Counted from the stretch's first letter, positions 9,180-19,062 are shown. The stretch: DNA of 64,000 nt from Corynebacterium incognita (GCF_014217255.1 NZ_CP059404.1:186001-250000); one strand, 5' to 3'. Notes: generated by a model from the letters alone, not told the origin. Made by a program: numbers and translations.

Positions 9180-10446
9180 ACACGCGGTGAATAGAGATAC
9201 AGAATCAAACGGGTTCTCGGAGCGCTGGGGGCTTTCACCCTTGGCGGGGATATGGACGGCCTGGGCCGTAGCTCGTTTGTTCTCGCTCTACCTATTTAAG
9301 CGTGACCGCATGCCGGTGGGCGACGTCGCCTACTATTTCCATGCGCAATTTGGCAACGACCCGAGCGCCATGACGGAGTATCCCCACGCGGGTACCTGGC
9401 CGGTGGAGCTGCTGGCATGGATCACCGGCGGGGAGTCCCGCGACGCGTTCTACGTCACCTTCATCATCTTCTGTTTGCTTCTCGACGCCGCGTTCCTGGC
9501 GTTCCTCCTGCGACGCCACCACCTTGCGGGGCGACACGCCTACGTCGCCGCCTGGTTCTGGATCTTTTTCGGAACTGCCGCGGGTCATATCTTTATCCTC
9601 CGCCTCGACCTTGTTCCCGGCCTGGCCGTCGGCATCGCCGCAGCTCTGCTGGTATCTCACCCCACCTGGGGTGCAGGGCTTCTAGCGTTCGCAACCACCA
9701 TTAAGCTGTGGCCTGGCGTCCTCGCGGCAGGATTGGTCGGTCGCTACAACGACTCCCGATCCTGGGCACGTCTCCTGAGCTTCGTCGGTACGGGAATCGC
9801 GTTATGCACCGTGACAGTGGCCACGGCCGGGTGGGAACGTCTCACCAGCCCGCTGAGTTATCAAAGTGAGCGGGGCCTACAGGTCGAGTCCATCGCCGCC
9901 ACCCCGTTTATCCATGCTGCGTTGAATGACTCCGCCTACGAGGTCTTTTACGCGCCGTCGAAAAGCTTTGAAATCACCGGTCCGGGTGTGGACACTGCTA
10001 TCGCACTCTCCTCCCAGGCGATGATCTTGCTCATCGGCGTCGTACTGGCTTGGGCTGTATGGCACTTCATACGTGGCGACTGGGACCCTCACCTCACCGC
10101 GGTCTTCTTCGTCGCGGTTATCCTCGGGCTCATCGTGGTCAACAAGGTATTTTCACCGCAGTACATCGTGTGGCTCGGGCCGGTGCTCGCCGTTGCGTTG
10201 CGCAGCGCGCCCAGCAAGCTGGGCTACGCCACCGCGACCCTGACGGTGCTTGCGGCAGCGTTAGGAACGTTCATCTTCCCGTTCCACTACTGGGACTTGG
10301 TGTACGAGCAGTTGCCGGCCGGGGTCAACGCTCTTGTCGTGCGCAACGTGCTCATCCTCGTCATGTTCGTGTTGTCTGTGGTGTGGCTAGCGAATGACGT
10401 ACGAAAAGAAGTCCGGCAACGGCGCGGTGCCGCCGAGGCGGCATAA
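9172..10446 (+). CDS. GT87-type (DUF2029) polytopic glycosyltransferase
   Basis: Polyprenyl-phosphate-sugar dependent transferase of the GT-C fold, of the kind used for mannan or arabinan assembly outside the membrane. I use GTG 9172 (424 aa), preceded by AAGGAA at 9 bases; it overlaps the upstream stop. The first extracellular loop has the acidic pair typical of GT-C enzymes (MPVGDVAYYFHAQFGNDPSAMTEY), followed by ten or so hydrophobic helices including LVPGLAVGIAAALLVSHPTWGAGLLAFATTIKLWPGVLAAGLVGR, the usual 'IKLWP' motif of GT87. Next to the pimA cluster, so a role in PIM/lipomannan elongation is possible but not proven. Its last 60 bases overlap the convergent gene. Confidence 0.8.
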   Translation: MSRHAVNRDTESNGFSERWGLSPLAGIWTAWAVARLFSLYLFKRDRMPVGDVAYYFHAQFGNDPSAMTEYPHAGTWPVELLAWITGGESRDAFYVTFIIFCLLLDAAFLAFLLRRHHLAGRHAYVAAWFWIFFGTAAGHIFILRLDLVPGLAVGIAAALLVSHPTWGAGLLAFATTIKLWPGVLAAGLVGRYNDSRSWARLLSFVGTGIALCTVTVATAGWERLTSPLSYQSERGLQVESIAATPFIHAALNDSAYEVFYAPSKSFEITGPGVDTAIALSSQAMILLIGVVLAWAVWHFIRGDWDPHLTAVFFVAVILGLIVVNKVFSPQYIVWLGPVLAVALRSAPSKLGYATATLTVLAAALGTFIFPFHYWDLVYEQLPAGVNALVVRNVLILVMFVLSVVWLANDVRKEVRQRRGAAEAA

Positions 10447-10848
10447 CTTGACCGCCGGGCGCAAGCGCAAGGCCCGCGTATCGGCGACCGCTTCGTTGTA
10501 GAACCGGTGCGCTAGCTGCACGCGCGCCTCCGCGTCGACGACGGGAGCCACATCCGCGCTCCCGGAGCTCGCAATGGCGGAACTGAGTGCACGCTCCGCT
10601 GCTGCCCGTTCTTCCAGGTTAAAGTGGGTCAACGCGATTGCCTCAGACGTTTGTGCAGCGTCAACGACATCGTCGATGAGGGCCGCAGCCACCGCGGCAC
10701 GGCGATTCAACGCCGCCTCCAGCTGCTGCAGGGCGGAGTCAGTGCGCACATGAAGGGTATTCAGGCGCTGCGCCGTAAAATACGCCCACAGTGCCAATAC
10801 CGTGAGGACGAAGAGTACAGCGACGAGAATGCCTGCTGTTAACGTCAT
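10387..10848 (-). CDS. LemA-like small membrane protein
   Basis: A 153-residue protein with one N-terminal helix (about 5-27) followed by a helical domain whose LHVRTDSALQQLEAALNRRAAVAAALID resembles the LemA core (V..A.A.I...L.RR.DLIPNLV). The C-terminal half holds RFYNEAVADTRALR, again LemA-like. It starts 2 bases after pimA, so it is the last gene of that operon. Function unknown. Its 3' 60 bases lie opposite the end of the GT87 gene. Confidence 0.7.
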   Translation of the reverse strand: MTLTAGILVAVLFVLTVLALWAYFTAQRLNTLHVRTDSALQQLEAALNRRAAVAAALIDDVVDAAQTSEAIALTHFNLEERAAAERALSSAIASSGSADVAPVVDAEARVQLAHRFYNEAVADTRALRLRPAVKLCRLGGTAPLPDFFSYVIR

Positions 10849-10850
10849 GA

Positions 10851-11984
10851 CTACTTACACCCCACCGTCGTTCCATCACTGACCGTTTCGTAGACAGCCA
10901 GCACCTCGCGCGCTACGTTATCCCAGTCGTACATGGCGGCGCGCGCCGTGCCTGCTTCCACGAGGGCGCGACGTTGCTCCGGGTGGACGATAAGCTCGTT
11001 GAGGCGCGCTGCCAGGTCTTTCGAGTCTCCGTTGCGGAAAACCACCCCAGCAGGATTGTCGCCCGCGATATCGCACACGGCCTGGAAGGCCTCCAGGTCA
11101 CTAGCGACCACCGCGCAACCCGCCGCCATGGCTTCCACCAGCACGATGCCGAAGGATTCACCGCCTGTGTTCGGCGCCACGTAAATATCAGCACGTCCCA
11201 AAATCTCCGCCTTCTCCGCGTCAGACACCCGCCCGGCGAACGTCACTCCGGGCACGTTACGTGGCCGACCGCCGCCCATCACGGTCACTTTCACGTCAGC
11301 TTCCACCATGGTCAGCGCCTCAAGTAGAATGTCAAGCCCCTTGCGTGGTTCATCCAGGCGGCCGAGAAACACAATCTCAGGTGTGGGGCTCGCTTGTTGC
11401 TTGGCGAATTCAGAGTGGGCAGTGTCGTCGTCGTCGCGTGACATCTTCCGGGCCGCGGCGTACACCGACGTGTCCACGCCGTTGGGAATGAGCACGGGAT
11501 CACCGCCAAGTTGCTCCACCTGCCAGCGCCGCGCCATTTCGGACACGGCTATTCCACCACGGACCTTCTCCAGCATCGGGGTTAAGAAGGGCTTGGCAAG
11601 CTTCAACACAAAGCTTGACGACGCCGAGGCGTGGTAGGTAGCCACAATCGGCCCAGTGGCCTCCCGCAGCGCCACCATGGAATAGCTCGGCGAATTCGGC
11701 TCGTGGATATGCAGGACGTCGAAACGTCCACGCCGAATAAATTCGCGCACGTTGCGGCGCACGTGCGGTCCAACGGACAGCCGTGCGACACTACCGTTGT
11801 ACTGGATGGGAATGGACGGACCACCCTTGAACACGTAGTTGGGCAATTCGGTCTCATCGGCAGCCGGGCCGAGAACCTCAACGTGGTGCCCCTGCTCAAT
11901 GAACACCGTGGCCAGGTCCAAGATATGTGCCTGGACCCCGCCCGGCTCATCAAAAGAATACGGGCATACGATTCCGATACGCAT
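10851..11984 (-). CDS. pimA: Phosphatidylinositol alpha-mannosyltransferase PimA
   Basis: GT4 enzyme that moves mannose from GDP-mannose to phosphatidylinositol, the first step of PIM and lipoarabinomannan synthesis. Start at ATG 11984 (377 aa): MRIGIVCPYSFDEPGGVQAHILDLA carries the GT-B acceptor-site GGV motif; the longer frame only adds sequence overlapping the upstream gene. Also visible: DVLHIHEPNSPSYS, the donor-site VFLGRLDEPRKGLD, and NTGGESFGIVLVEAMAAG with the EX7E motif. The ATG lies 1 base after the acyltransferase stop, so the genes are coupled. Confidence 0.93.
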   Translation of the reverse strand: MRIGIVCPYSFDEPGGVQAHILDLATVFIEQGHHVEVLGPAADETELPNYVFKGGPSIPIQYNGSVARLSVGPHVRRNVREFIRRGRFDVLHIHEPNSPSYSMVALREATGPIVATYHASASSSFVLKLAKPFLTPMLEKVRGGIAVSEMARRWQVEQLGGDPVLIPNGVDTSVYAAARKMSRDDDDTAHSEFAKQQASPTPEIVFLGRLDEPRKGLDILLEALTMVEADVKVTVMGGGRPRNVPGVTFAGRVSDAEKAEILGRADIYVAPNTGGESFGIVLVEAMAAGCAVVASDLEAFQAVCDIAGDNPAGVVFRNGDSKDLAARLNELIVHPEQRRALVEAGTARAAMYDWDNVAREVLAVYETVSDGTTVGCK

Positions 11985-11985
11985 G

Positions 11986-12936
11986 CTAGCGTTCCCCCTC
12001 AGCTGCAGCACGGGCGGCGGCTCGCCGCCGATCGCGTTCCGCAATATCGGCGTTCCACTGTGGCTGCAGCATGTGCCAATCCGCGGGGTGGGCGGCAATA
12101 TTGTCGGCGAAGATGTCCGCGAGCCGCTGGGTGGTCTCCGGGGTATCAGTCACGGGGATTTCCGGGGAAACGCTCATGCCCCAACCTTTCCTCGTCGCGG
12201 ATGCGTCGTGTTCCGGATCGGTAAACCAGCAGTGCACGGCGTGCAGGGCTGCGCCGGTATCCTGGGCCAGTTTCGCAGGCCCAGCGGCGAAGTTAGCGGT
12301 CTCGCCAAAGAATTCGACGGGAACACCGCTGCGGGTCAGATCGCGCTCGGCGAGGAGGCACACAATGCCGCCGCGCTCCAAGACCTCCCGCAGGCGCTGG
12401 TACGGTGGCTGCTTATCCCCCGTCAATGCCACGACCTCGAAGCCCAACGACTCACGGTAGTCCACAAAGGCGTCGAAAAGCACCTCGGGCTTAAGCCTTT
12501 CTGCCACGGTGGTGAATTGCCCGCAATAGTCCACGAGGAACACGCCCGCCATGTCCCAGTTACCCGTGTGTGGCAGGGCCAGGATGAGGCCTCGTCCCTC
12601 CGCACGGTTAGCGTCAAGATACTCGCGGCCCTGCACAGAATCGCGCAGTCGCTGCAGCAACTCGGGGTCTTCCTGTAGGCGCGGGAGGCGAAAAGCTTCC
12701 AGCCAGTAGCGCGCGTAGGAACGCATTGCATCACGGACTAACGCGCGGGTGACGTTTTCTGGACCAACGACGCGGGCCAAGTTACGGCGCAGCTGCTCCA
12801 TGCCGACGCCGTTGTCACTCGCTTTGTCCGCGCCCCAGCGAAACACCGCGGCGCTCCATGCCTCCGGCAGCCGGGAGACGATTTTCCATCCCGCCAGGTA
12901 CCCCGCAGCAGCGAGGGATTCGCGCAGAGTTGCCAT
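11986..12936 (-). CDS. patA: Phosphatidylinositol mannoside acyltransferase (PatA-like, LpxL/HtrB family)
   Basis: Acylates PIM at the membrane inner face. The 316 residues contain the HX4D acyltransferase motif at H123-D128 (PHTGNWDMAG), followed by LKPEVLFDAFVDYRESLGFEVVAL and the RDLTRSGVPVEFFGETANFAAGPAKLA block seen in this family. No signal peptide. It stands between PIP synthase and pimA in one operon, the same order as Rv2612c-Rv2611c-Rv2610c of M. tuberculosis as I recall it. Gene name by homology and context. Confidence 0.9.
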   Translation of the reverse strand: MATLRESLAAAGYLAGWKIVSRLPEAWSAAVFRWGADKASDNGVGMEQLRRNLARVVGPENVTRALVRDAMRSYARYWLEAFRLPRLQEDPELLQRLRDSVQGREYLDANRAEGRGLILALPHTGNWDMAGVFLVDYCGQFTTVAERLKPEVLFDAFVDYRESLGFEVVALTGDKQPPYQRLREVLERGGIVCLLAERDLTRSGVPVEFFGETANFAAGPAKLAQDTGAALHAVHCWFTDPEHDASATRKGWGMSVSPEIPVTDTPETTQRLADIFADNIAAHPADWHMLQPQWNADIAERDRRRAAARAAAEGER

Positions 12937-12988
12937 GGTGCTTGGCTCCTTAAACTTGGCTCCCGGAATGGGTGTAGTAGGTCAGATT

Positions 12989-13687
12989 CTAATCAGTCAC
13001 GCCAGAACTAGGCGGCGCGCCAGTCTGCGAGTCGGCGACCGTACCGTGAGCGGCCTCGTGGGCCACCTCGTGGGCCGGGCGTTGCCCCTTATCCTGAGCA
13101 GCGGCCTGCGCCAAGCGCTGTCCGATGGTGAACACCGAACCGGCAGCCAAAATCCACAGCGACAGCTCGACGGCGTAGGGCACGCCCAGGCCTTCCAATC
13201 CAATGCCGACCAAGCCGATGATCAGACGCTCGGGGCGCTCCACCAGACCGCCCACCATCGTGAAGCCCGAGGCCTCTCCCCTGGCTTTGACGTAGGAAAT
13301 CACCTGCGAGGAGACCAAGACGACCAAGCCTGCCGCCACGGTTGAGGGGTGGGCATGATCGACGTACACCAACCAGAAGATGATGGCGGCGAACAGCGCA
13401 CCATCGGTGATGCGGTCACACGAGGCATCCAGAGTTGCACCGAAAGCGGTACCGCCACGACTCAGCCGCGCCATCGTGCCGTCAATCATGTCGAAGGCTG
13501 CAAACAATCCCGAGGCTACCGCCGCCCAGAACAAGTGGTCCGTGGGTATAAGCACGACGGAGATTGCAATGGTAATGAGGGTGCCTACGACCGTCACCAC
13601 GTTAGGGCTGAGGCCCGCCTTCAGGAAGGCCTTAGCCACAGGCTCCACCACCACGGCGGCGGGCTTGCGGCCATGGACACTCAGCAT
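12989..13687 (-). CDS. pgsA1: Phosphatidylinositol phosphate synthase (CDP-alcohol phosphatidyltransferase)
   Basis: Condenses CDP-diacylglycerol with inositol phosphate to give PI phosphate, the precursor for PimA. Start at ATG 13687 (232 aa): AAGGAG is 6 bases upstream and the ATG overlaps the HIT stop by 7 bases. The full CDP-alcohol motif is present: D66-x2-D69-G-x2-AR-x8-G83-x3-D87-x3-D91. Six hydrophobic helices; the tail after about 200 is His/Ala-rich. The symbol follows the mycobacterial homologue. Confidence 0.92.
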   Translation of the reverse strand: MLSVHGRKPAAVVVEPVAKAFLKAGLSPNVVTVVGTLITIAISVVLIPTDHLFWAAVASGLFAAFDMIDGTMARLSRGGTAFGATLDASCDRITDGALFAAIIFWLVYVDHAHPSTVAAGLVVLVSSQVISYVKARGEASGFTMVGGLVERPERLIIGLVGIGLEGLGVPYAVELSLWILAAGSVFTIGQRLAQAAAQDKGQRPAHEVAHEAAHGTVADSQTGAPPSSGVTD

Positions 13688-14256
13688 GAAGACTCCTTGT
13701 TTTTGTCGCAATCGTCGGCGGCACAGTTGGCCTTAGGTTCAGGATTCTCCCCTACATCTTGCCACCCTTGTGCTAACAAGGCCCGAGTGTCGGATAACAG
13801 TTGCGGCAACACTTTGGTGGAATCCAGCACCGTCATGAAATTGGAGTCTCCAGGCCACCGGGGCACCACGTGCATGTGCAGGTGATCGCCCACCGAACCC
13901 CCTGAGGCGCGCCCGAGATTGAGACCAACGTTGATGGCTTCGGGGCGCGAGACGTGCTTCAACGTCCGCACGGCGCGCTTGACAAACACCATGAGCTCAG
14001 CGGTTTCCTGAGCAGTGAGGTCCTCGAGGTTTGCCACCTTGCGAAACGGAACCACCATCAGGTGGCCCGCATTGTAAGGAAAAAGGTTCAACAACGCGTA
14101 TACGGTGTCACCGCGAGCAATGATGAGGGCGTCCTCGTCACTGCGCTGCGGCGCCTCCACGAAAGGTTCCTTACTACGCTCCCCACCGATATAGCTCATC
14201 CGGTAGGGAGCCCACAGGCGCTGGAGCCGGTCGTTACCGTTAGCGGAGGGCTGCAA
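13681..14256 (-). CDS. HIT-family nucleotide hydrolase/phosphorylase (Ap4A phosphorylase-like)
   Basis: Nucleotide-binding protein with the histidine triad HLHMH at 125-129 ([16 protein letters not shown]) and the upstream [14 protein letters not shown]. The homologue at this place in M. tuberculosis (Rv2613c) is an Ap4A phosphorylase; activity here is inferred. The TTG at 14256 follows GAGGA by 6 bases and lies inside the end of thrS (17-base overlap), implying coupling. A later start near [10 protein letters not shown] is conceivable. Confidence 0.85.
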   Translation of the reverse strand: MQPSANGNDRLQRLWAPYRMSYIGGERSKEPFVEAPQRSDEDALIIARGDTVYALLNLFPYNAGHLMVVPFRKVANLEDLTAQETAELMVFVKRAVRTLKHVSRPEAINVGLNLGRASGGSVGDHLHMHVVPRWPGDSNFMTVLDSTKVLPQLLSDTRALLAQGWQDVGENPEPKANCAADDCDKNKESSC

Positions 14257-16303
14257 CGGTGTCCTCGCTCGGCTGGGCGTTGTTGCGTTCGCTAATCCAG
14301 GTGGAGATGAGGTTCACCGCCTCGTCAACGGGCACACCGTTGACCTGGGTGCCGTCCAGGAAGCGGAAGGATACCGCGCCTGCCTCCACGTCCCGTCCAC
14401 CAGCGAGGAGCATGAAAGGCACCTTGCCCGTAGTGTGGTTACGGATCTTCTTCTGCATGCGGTCGTCAGAGGTATCCACGTCCGCACGGATGCCCTTGGC
14501 GCGCAGCTTCTCAGTGATTGCCTCCAGGTGCGGGATGAAGTCATCCGCCACCGGAATGCCGATGACCTGCTGCGGTGCCAGCCACGCCGGGAAGGCGCCC
14601 GCGTAGTGCTCCAGAAGCACGCCGAAGAAGCGCTCAATGGAACCAAACAGCGCGCGGTGAATCATGATCGGGCGCTGCTTAGATCCATCGGAGGCGGTGT
14701 ACTCCAGCTCAAAGCGTTCCGGAAGGTTAAAGTCCAGCTGCACGGTGGACATCTGCCAGGTGCGGCCGATAGCGTCACGCGCCTGCACGGAGATCTTCGG
14801 ACCGTAGAACGCTGCGCCGGCCGGGTCGGGAACCAACTCCAAGCCAGAGTTGGTGGCCACACGTTCAAGGATGGCGGTGGACTTTTCCCAGATGTCGTCC
14901 GAGCCAACGTACTTGTTCGGATCCTTGGTGGACAGCTCCAAGTAAAAGTCATCCAGGCCATAATCCTGCAGCAGGGAGATGATGAACTTCAACACCTTGG
15001 TGAGCTCGTCCTCGAGCTGGTCCTCGGTGCAGTAGATGTGGGCGTCGTCCTGCGTGAAACCGCGAGCGCGGGTGAGACCATGCACCACGCCCGACTTTTC
15101 GTAGCGGTATACCGTACCGAACTCGAATAGGCGCAGCGGCAGCTCGCGGTAAGAGCGTCCACGGGAGGCGAAGATAAGATTGTGCATCGGGCAGTTCATG
15201 GGCTTGGCGTAGTAATCCTGCGCCTGCTTGGTCACGTTGCCCTCGGCATCGGTTTCGCCATCCAGCTGCATGGGCGGGAACATACCGTCGGCGTAGAAGT
15301 CGAGGTGGCCGGACTTCTTGAACAGATCACCCTTGGTGATGTGCGGGGTATTGACGAAGGAGTAGCCGTCCGCGATGTGGCGGCGGCGCGAATGCTCCTC
15401 CATTTCTAAGCGAATGGCGCCGCCCTTCGGGTGGAATACCGGGAAACCGGAGCCGATCTCGTCCGGGAAAGAAAACAGATCCAACTCCGCGCCGAGGCGA
15501 CGGTGATCACGCTTTTCCGCTTCTTCCATGAGCGTCTGGTACTCCTCAAGTACCTCCTTGGACTCCCAGGCAGTTCCGTAAATGCGCTGCAGGCCAGCCT
15601 TAGATTGGTCGCCTCGCCAGTAGGCTGCCGAGGAGCGGGTCAAGGAGAACGCCGGGATGTACTTCGTGGTCGGCAGGTGCGGGCCTCGGCACAGATCGGA
15701 CCACTCTACGTCCCCGGAGCGCGGGTTCACGTTGTCGTAGTAGGTCAGCTCACCCGCGCCTACCTCGGTGGCCTCATCAGAGTCCGGATCCACGTTGCCT
15801 TTGTCTTGAATGAGCTCGAGTTTGAACGGCTCATCCGCCAACGCCTCTGCGGCTGCATCGGCGTCAACGAAGACCCCGCGCTCGAATCGCTGGCCGGTCT
15901 TGATGATCTTCTTCATCCGCTTCTCAATGGACTTAAGAGCCTCCGGGGTGAAGGGCTCCTCGGTCTGGAAGTCGTAGTAGAAGCCGTTCTCGATGGCTGG
16001 ACCGATGCCGAGCTTGGTGCCCGGGAACTCCGCCTGCACGGCCTGTGCAAGCACGTGCGCGCAGGAGTGGCGAATGACCGCGCGGCCGTCTTCCTCACTG
16101 GCTGCCACTGGCGTGAACATACCGGTGGTCTCCGGTACGTGGGACAGGTCCTTGAGCTGGCCCTCGGAGTCGCGGACTACCACCACAGCCTCCGGCCCCT
16201 TGTTGGGCAGTTCCAGTTCCTTCATTGCCACCCCCACCGGGGTTCCGGCGGGCACTTCGAAGGCCTCGTAGCCAACGTTGTGAGGTGCGATGAGTTCAGC
16301 CAT
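14240..16303 (-). CDS. thrS: Threonine--tRNA ligase
   Basis: Class II synthetase charging tRNA-Thr. Start at ATG 16303 (687 aa) because AAAGGAG is 6 bases upstream; an in-frame ATG at 16336 lacks one. Domains: TGS ([24 protein letters not shown]...), HxxxH editing domain ([12 protein letters not shown]), catalytic core with [25 protein letters not shown] (Zn ligand Cys), and the anticodon-binding domain ([29 protein letters not shown]). No T-box is visible in the leader. Confidence 0.97.
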   Translation of the reverse strand: MAELIAPHNVGYEAFEVPAGTPVGVAMKELELPNKGPEAVVVVRDSEGQLKDLSHVPETTGMFTPVAASEEDGRAVIRHSCAHVLAQAVQAEFPGTKLGIGPAIENGFYYDFQTEEPFTPEALKSIEKRMKKIIKTGQRFERGVFVDADAAAEALADEPFKLELIQDKGNVDPDSDEATEVGAGELTYYDNVNPRSGDVEWSDLCRGPHLPTTKYIPAFSLTRSSAAYWRGDQSKAGLQRIYGTAWESKEVLEEYQTLMEEAEKRDHRRLGAELDLFSFPDEIGSGFPVFHPKGGAIRLEMEEHSRRRHIADGYSFVNTPHITKGDLFKKSGHLDFYADGMFPPMQLDGETDAEGNVTKQAQDYYAKPMNCPMHNLIFASRGRSYRELPLRLFEFGTVYRYEKSGVVHGLTRARGFTQDDAHIYCTEDQLEDELTKVLKFIISLLQDYGLDDFYLELSTKDPNKYVGSDDIWEKSTAILERVATNSGLELVPDPAGAAFYGPKISVQARDAIGRTWQMSTVQLDFNLPERFELEYTASDGSKQRPIMIHRALFGSIERFFGVLLEHYAGAFPAWLAPQQVIGIPVADDFIPHLEAITEKLRAKGIRADVDTSDDRMQKKIRNHTTGKVPFMLLAGGRDVEAGAVSFRFLDGTQVNGVPVDEAVNLISTWISERNNAQPSEDTVAALR

Positions 16304-16369
16304 GGTGCGCTCCTTTGCGCTTGCGGGCGACGGCATACCTGGACGCCGCCCTGGTTCAAAACGGGTTAA

Positions 16370-16375
16370 ATTGTA
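16370..16375 (-). promoter_or_regulatory. -10 box for thrS (TACAAT)
   Basis: Perfect TACAAT on the minus strand, giving a leader of roughly 60 bases to the thrS ATG. It allows thrS-HIT-pgsA1-patA-pimA to be transcribed apart from the DyP gene upstream. Confidence 0.5.
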
Positions 16376-16382
16376 CGACCCG

Positions 16383-17705
16383 CTATGATACCGCTTCTAC
16401 CAAGCCCTGTCCCCAATAGGTGCCGCTACCTCCGTCTCCCCCGGTTCCAGGCGGCACCCAGTAGACACTCGATCCGATGTGTGTGATCCAGGTGTTGAGG
16501 AGGTCGGATTCGTCCAAGCGCTTCTGGATGGGTTCAAACTGCCGGGTGGGATCCTTCTGGAAGCAAATGAAAATCAATCCGACGTTGGACAGCTGCCCCT
16601 CTTTGGCGTCCGCGGGTGTGGGCGGCAGGTTATAGCTGTAGGGTCGGCGACGCAGCATCTGCTCCGGCTTACCTCGCGGCGGCAGCGCGCGTGCCACATG
16701 CGAATTGGGGTCCACCATCGGCAGGCCGTATTTGTCCACGGCCTTGGGGTTGACTGACTCGAATTCGTCGCCTTCCGGGTTGCTCAGTGGCGCACCGCTT
16801 CCCAAAGTCCGCCCAATGGCATTTTCGCGGGAGGCCCGGTCCAGCTGCTCCCAGGTGTCCACATTCATGCGGATGCGCCGCACCACCATCGCCGTTGAGC
16901 CTTCGAGCCAGGGCCTCTTTTCCTCGTTGCCCAGGCCGTCTGCGCCGATCCACACCTGCGCGTCGTATTCCTCGGGCTGGCGGGGATTGACGGTGCCGTC
17001 CTTTTGGCCGAAGAGGTTGCGGGGAGTATCTCCTGGCCTCTTGGCTCCATGTGCGTTGGAAAATCCTTGCTGGAGCCAAGCGACGGTCGCGTAGTCGGCC
17101 CCGGCACGAACCATGTGGCGCATGGCGTGCGTTGCGGTGCCGGCGTCATCGGCACAGATCTGCAGGACCAGGTCCGTCTGCCCCCAGTCATCACTCAGCT
17201 CGTCGCGGTCGAACTTCGCCACCGGGCGCAGCCACTGTGGTTTGCTTTCCGACGCCCCGAGAACCCGGAACGCCCCTTCTCCCCACCCGCAGGTGATGGT
17301 CAGGTTGGCCGGGATCGCGGCGAGCTCCGGCTCGAGGCTGCCCAGCGGAGCCTCGCCTGTACAAAGGTGCCGGGCATCGTCCGTCCACAAGCTCATGAGA
17401 TTGACGAGGTCGTCCCGGCTCGTGCCCTTCTTGAGATCGAAGCCCACGAGGCACAGTTGCGCCTGGGAATCGGTGGCCACGCCGGCCTGATAGACGTCAT
17501 CAAACGGCACGATCTCGCCAGCTAAGGGCGCCGGCAAAGAATCTTCCGTCAATGCCCCGACTGATCCCGCGTTGTTCGCAGGGCGTCCTGCCAGGTCGCA
17601 GGAGGATAGTGTCGCGGCGCCGACGCTCACACCTACGCCAAAGCCAGCGGCGCCCAGGAAACGCCGCCGATTCCAGGTGGCGTGCTGACGCGGTTCGGTA
17701 CGCAT
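16383..17705 (-). CDS. Tat-exported Dyp-type heme peroxidase
   Basis: Dye-decolourising peroxidase, a heme protein that oxidises substrates with H2O2 outside the cytoplasm. The 440-residue protein opens with a twin-arginine signal (RRRFLG at 13-18), a hydrophobic h-region and a Cys at 36 in a lipobox-like LSSC, so it may be a lipoprotein. The family motif GXXDG is GQKDG at 233-237. Other DyP marks are LVLQICADD and [10 protein letters not shown]. EfeB-like in architecture, but no EfeU or EfeO gene is adjacent; instead a PCu(A)C chaperone and CopC follow upstream. Confidence 0.9.
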   Translation of the reverse strand: MRTEPRQHATWNRRRFLGAAGFGVGVSVGAATLSSCDLAGRPANNAGSVGALTEDSLPAPLAGEIVPFDDVYQAGVATDSQAQLCLVGFDLKKGTSRDDLVNLMSLWTDDARHLCTGEAPLGSLEPELAAIPANLTITCGWGEGAFRVLGASESKPQWLRPVAKFDRDELSDDWGQTDLVLQICADDAGTATHAMRHMVRAGADYATVAWLQQGFSNAHGAKRPGDTPRNLFGQKDGTVNPRQPEEYDAQVWIGADGLGNEEKRPWLEGSTAMVVRRIRMNVDTWEQLDRASRENAIGRTLGSGAPLSNPEGDEFESVNPKAVDKYGLPMVDPNSHVARALPPRGKPEQMLRRRPYSYNLPPTPADAKEGQLSNVGLIFICFQKDPTRQFEPIQKRLDESDLLNTWITHIGSSVYWVPPGTGGDGGSGTYWGQGLVEAVS

Positions 17706-17725
17706 GTCAATCGACCTCGTCTCTG

Positions 17726-18394
17726 CTAGTGCTTGGTGTGTTCGCTGTGGCTGGCGTCAGCGCCGCCGTGATCGCTGTGCCCGCCGTGGCCTGCATGCTC
17801 GCCCTCAATGTCCCCGTAGCTCTCATCACCAGCTCCCATGGAACGCACAGCGACGTCCGCGACCTCGACCTTCGAGCCGTCGCCAAGCTCCAAGGTGAGC
17901 TGTACCTTGTCACCGGCCTTGATCTCGTCCTTGATGCCCATCAGCATGAGGTGGTGCCCACCAGGCTTGAGTTCTACGCTGCCCTGAGCGGGGATAACCA
18001 GTGGTTCCTTGACCTCGCGCATTTGGCCGTCGACGACCTCGTGCACCTGGTTCATCTTGGCATCGAGATCCGTCTCGAAGCCCTTGAGCTCGATGTCGGC
18101 ATCGGTGTGGTTTTCCAGGGTGCCGAAGATGGCGGTCATGTCCTTGTCCTTGCCCTTGGCACGAACCACTCCGTCCTTGAGAGTTACCGCCTCCGCGGTG
18201 GACTCAGAAGACGAGTCAGCTGCCGCGGACTCACCCGCGGTAGCTACCTCGCTGGCGTTGTTCGCTTCACTAGTGCCGCCGGCCTCGTTGGCGCCGTCGG
18301 TAGAGCACGATGCAAGGACCAAGGCGGCGCTGGCGATCAAAGCGGTAGCGGCAGTGGTGACGGCGCGAGACTTGGTGAGTGCGGGCTGGATCAT
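17726..18394 (-). CDS. PCu(A)C-family extracytoplasmic copper chaperone lipoprotein
   Basis: Periplasmic-type Cu(I) carrier (DUF461) thought to deliver copper to cytochrome oxidase. The 222 residues start with a lipoprotein signal ending LASC (Cys30), then an acidic Ser/Ala linker, then the cupredoxin-like domain with Met/His ligands around MNQVHEVVDGQM and GGHHLMLMG. The last ~25 residues are unusually His-rich (HAGHGGHSDHGG...HSEHTKH), which could hold extra metal. GGAGG precedes the ATG. Placed 20 bases upstream of the DyP gene, in the same direction. Confidence 0.88.
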   Translation of the reverse strand: MIQPALTKSRAVTTAATALIASAALVLASCSTDGANEAGGTSEANNASEVATAGESAAADSSSESTAEAVTLKDGVVRAKGKDKDMTAIFGTLENHTDADIELKGFETDLDAKMNQVHEVVDGQMREVKEPLVIPAQGSVELKPGGHHLMLMGIKDEIKAGDKVQLTLELGDGSKVEVADVAVRSMGAGDESYGDIEGEHAGHGGHSDHGGADASHSEHTKH

Positions 18395-18438
18395 GGTTCC
18401 TCCACAAAATGTTCGGAAATGATTATTGGGCCAAGGAG

Positions 18439-19062
18439 CTATTCACGCGGTGGGTTGAGACCCTCTTTGTCGACGATGTCATCGGCCATGGAGCGCTTTC
18501 CTAAAACGACGGCGCCGACGCCAATGATGACGAGGAGGCCTGCTCCGCCGAGCAGCCATGGCCACGGGCCGGCGCCGTCTTCAGCGGCGAGGTCAGCAGA
18601 CTCTTCCGCGCTGTCACCTGAGGCGCCACTTGTGTCGTCGGTGGCCGCTGTCGCGTCGCCTGCGACCTCAAAGCTAAAACCACCACGGGTGGCGTGCCCG
18701 TCAGACGAAACGATGGAAAAACCAATCTGGTACTCGCCCGGCGCAAACTCCTTATCGGCCGGGATATCGAGCTTCAACTCGCGGTCGTCCAGGGTGGGCT
18801 CGCCGGAGACGATGACCTCGCCGCTGTCCTTGTCGGTGATGGCGAGCGTGTTGTAGCCCTCGCCTGGCTTGCCGGAAAATTCCAAAATGATGCTCTCGGG
18901 CACTTCCTCCACAACCTGACCGTCGGTGATATTGCCGCCGATGACCGAGTCGTGCGCCCACGCCGTTGGAGCCCCCAGGCCCAACAGAACGCTCGCGCTG
19001 AGTGCTCCCACGGCTGTGAAAGCCGACGAGCGCGCGGTGGTGGGGCGTAGCATTTTCCGCAT
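18439..19062 (-). CDS. copC: CopC-domain copper resistance/binding protein with C-terminal anchor
   Basis: Secreted copper-binding protein. Start at ATG 19062 (207 aa): AAGGAG lies upstream, and this start gives a clean signal peptide cleaved after AWA, leaving His37 as mature N-terminus, the usual Cu(II) ligand of CopC. The beta-sandwich follows (EVPESIILEFSGKPGEGYNTLAITDK...VVSSDGHATRGGFSFEV), then an acidic Ser/Asp/Ala linker and one TM helix (WPWLLGGAGLLVIIGVGAVVL). First gene of copC - PCu(A)C - DyP. Confidence 0.88.
   Translation of the reverse strand: MRKMLRPTTARSSAFTAVGALSASVLLGLGAPTAWAHDSVIGGNITDGQVVEEVPESIILEFSGKPGEGYNTLAITDKDSGEVIVSGEPTLDDRELKLDIPADKEFAPGEYQIGFSIVSSDGHATRGGFSFEVAGDATAATDDTSGASGDSAEESADLAAEDGAGPWPWLLGGAGLLVIIGVGAVVLGKRSMADDIVDKEGLNPPRE

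Noticed and set aside
16304-16380. T-box riboswitch in the thrS leader
   Set aside because: The leader is only about 60 bases and has no T-box motif or terminator hairpin.
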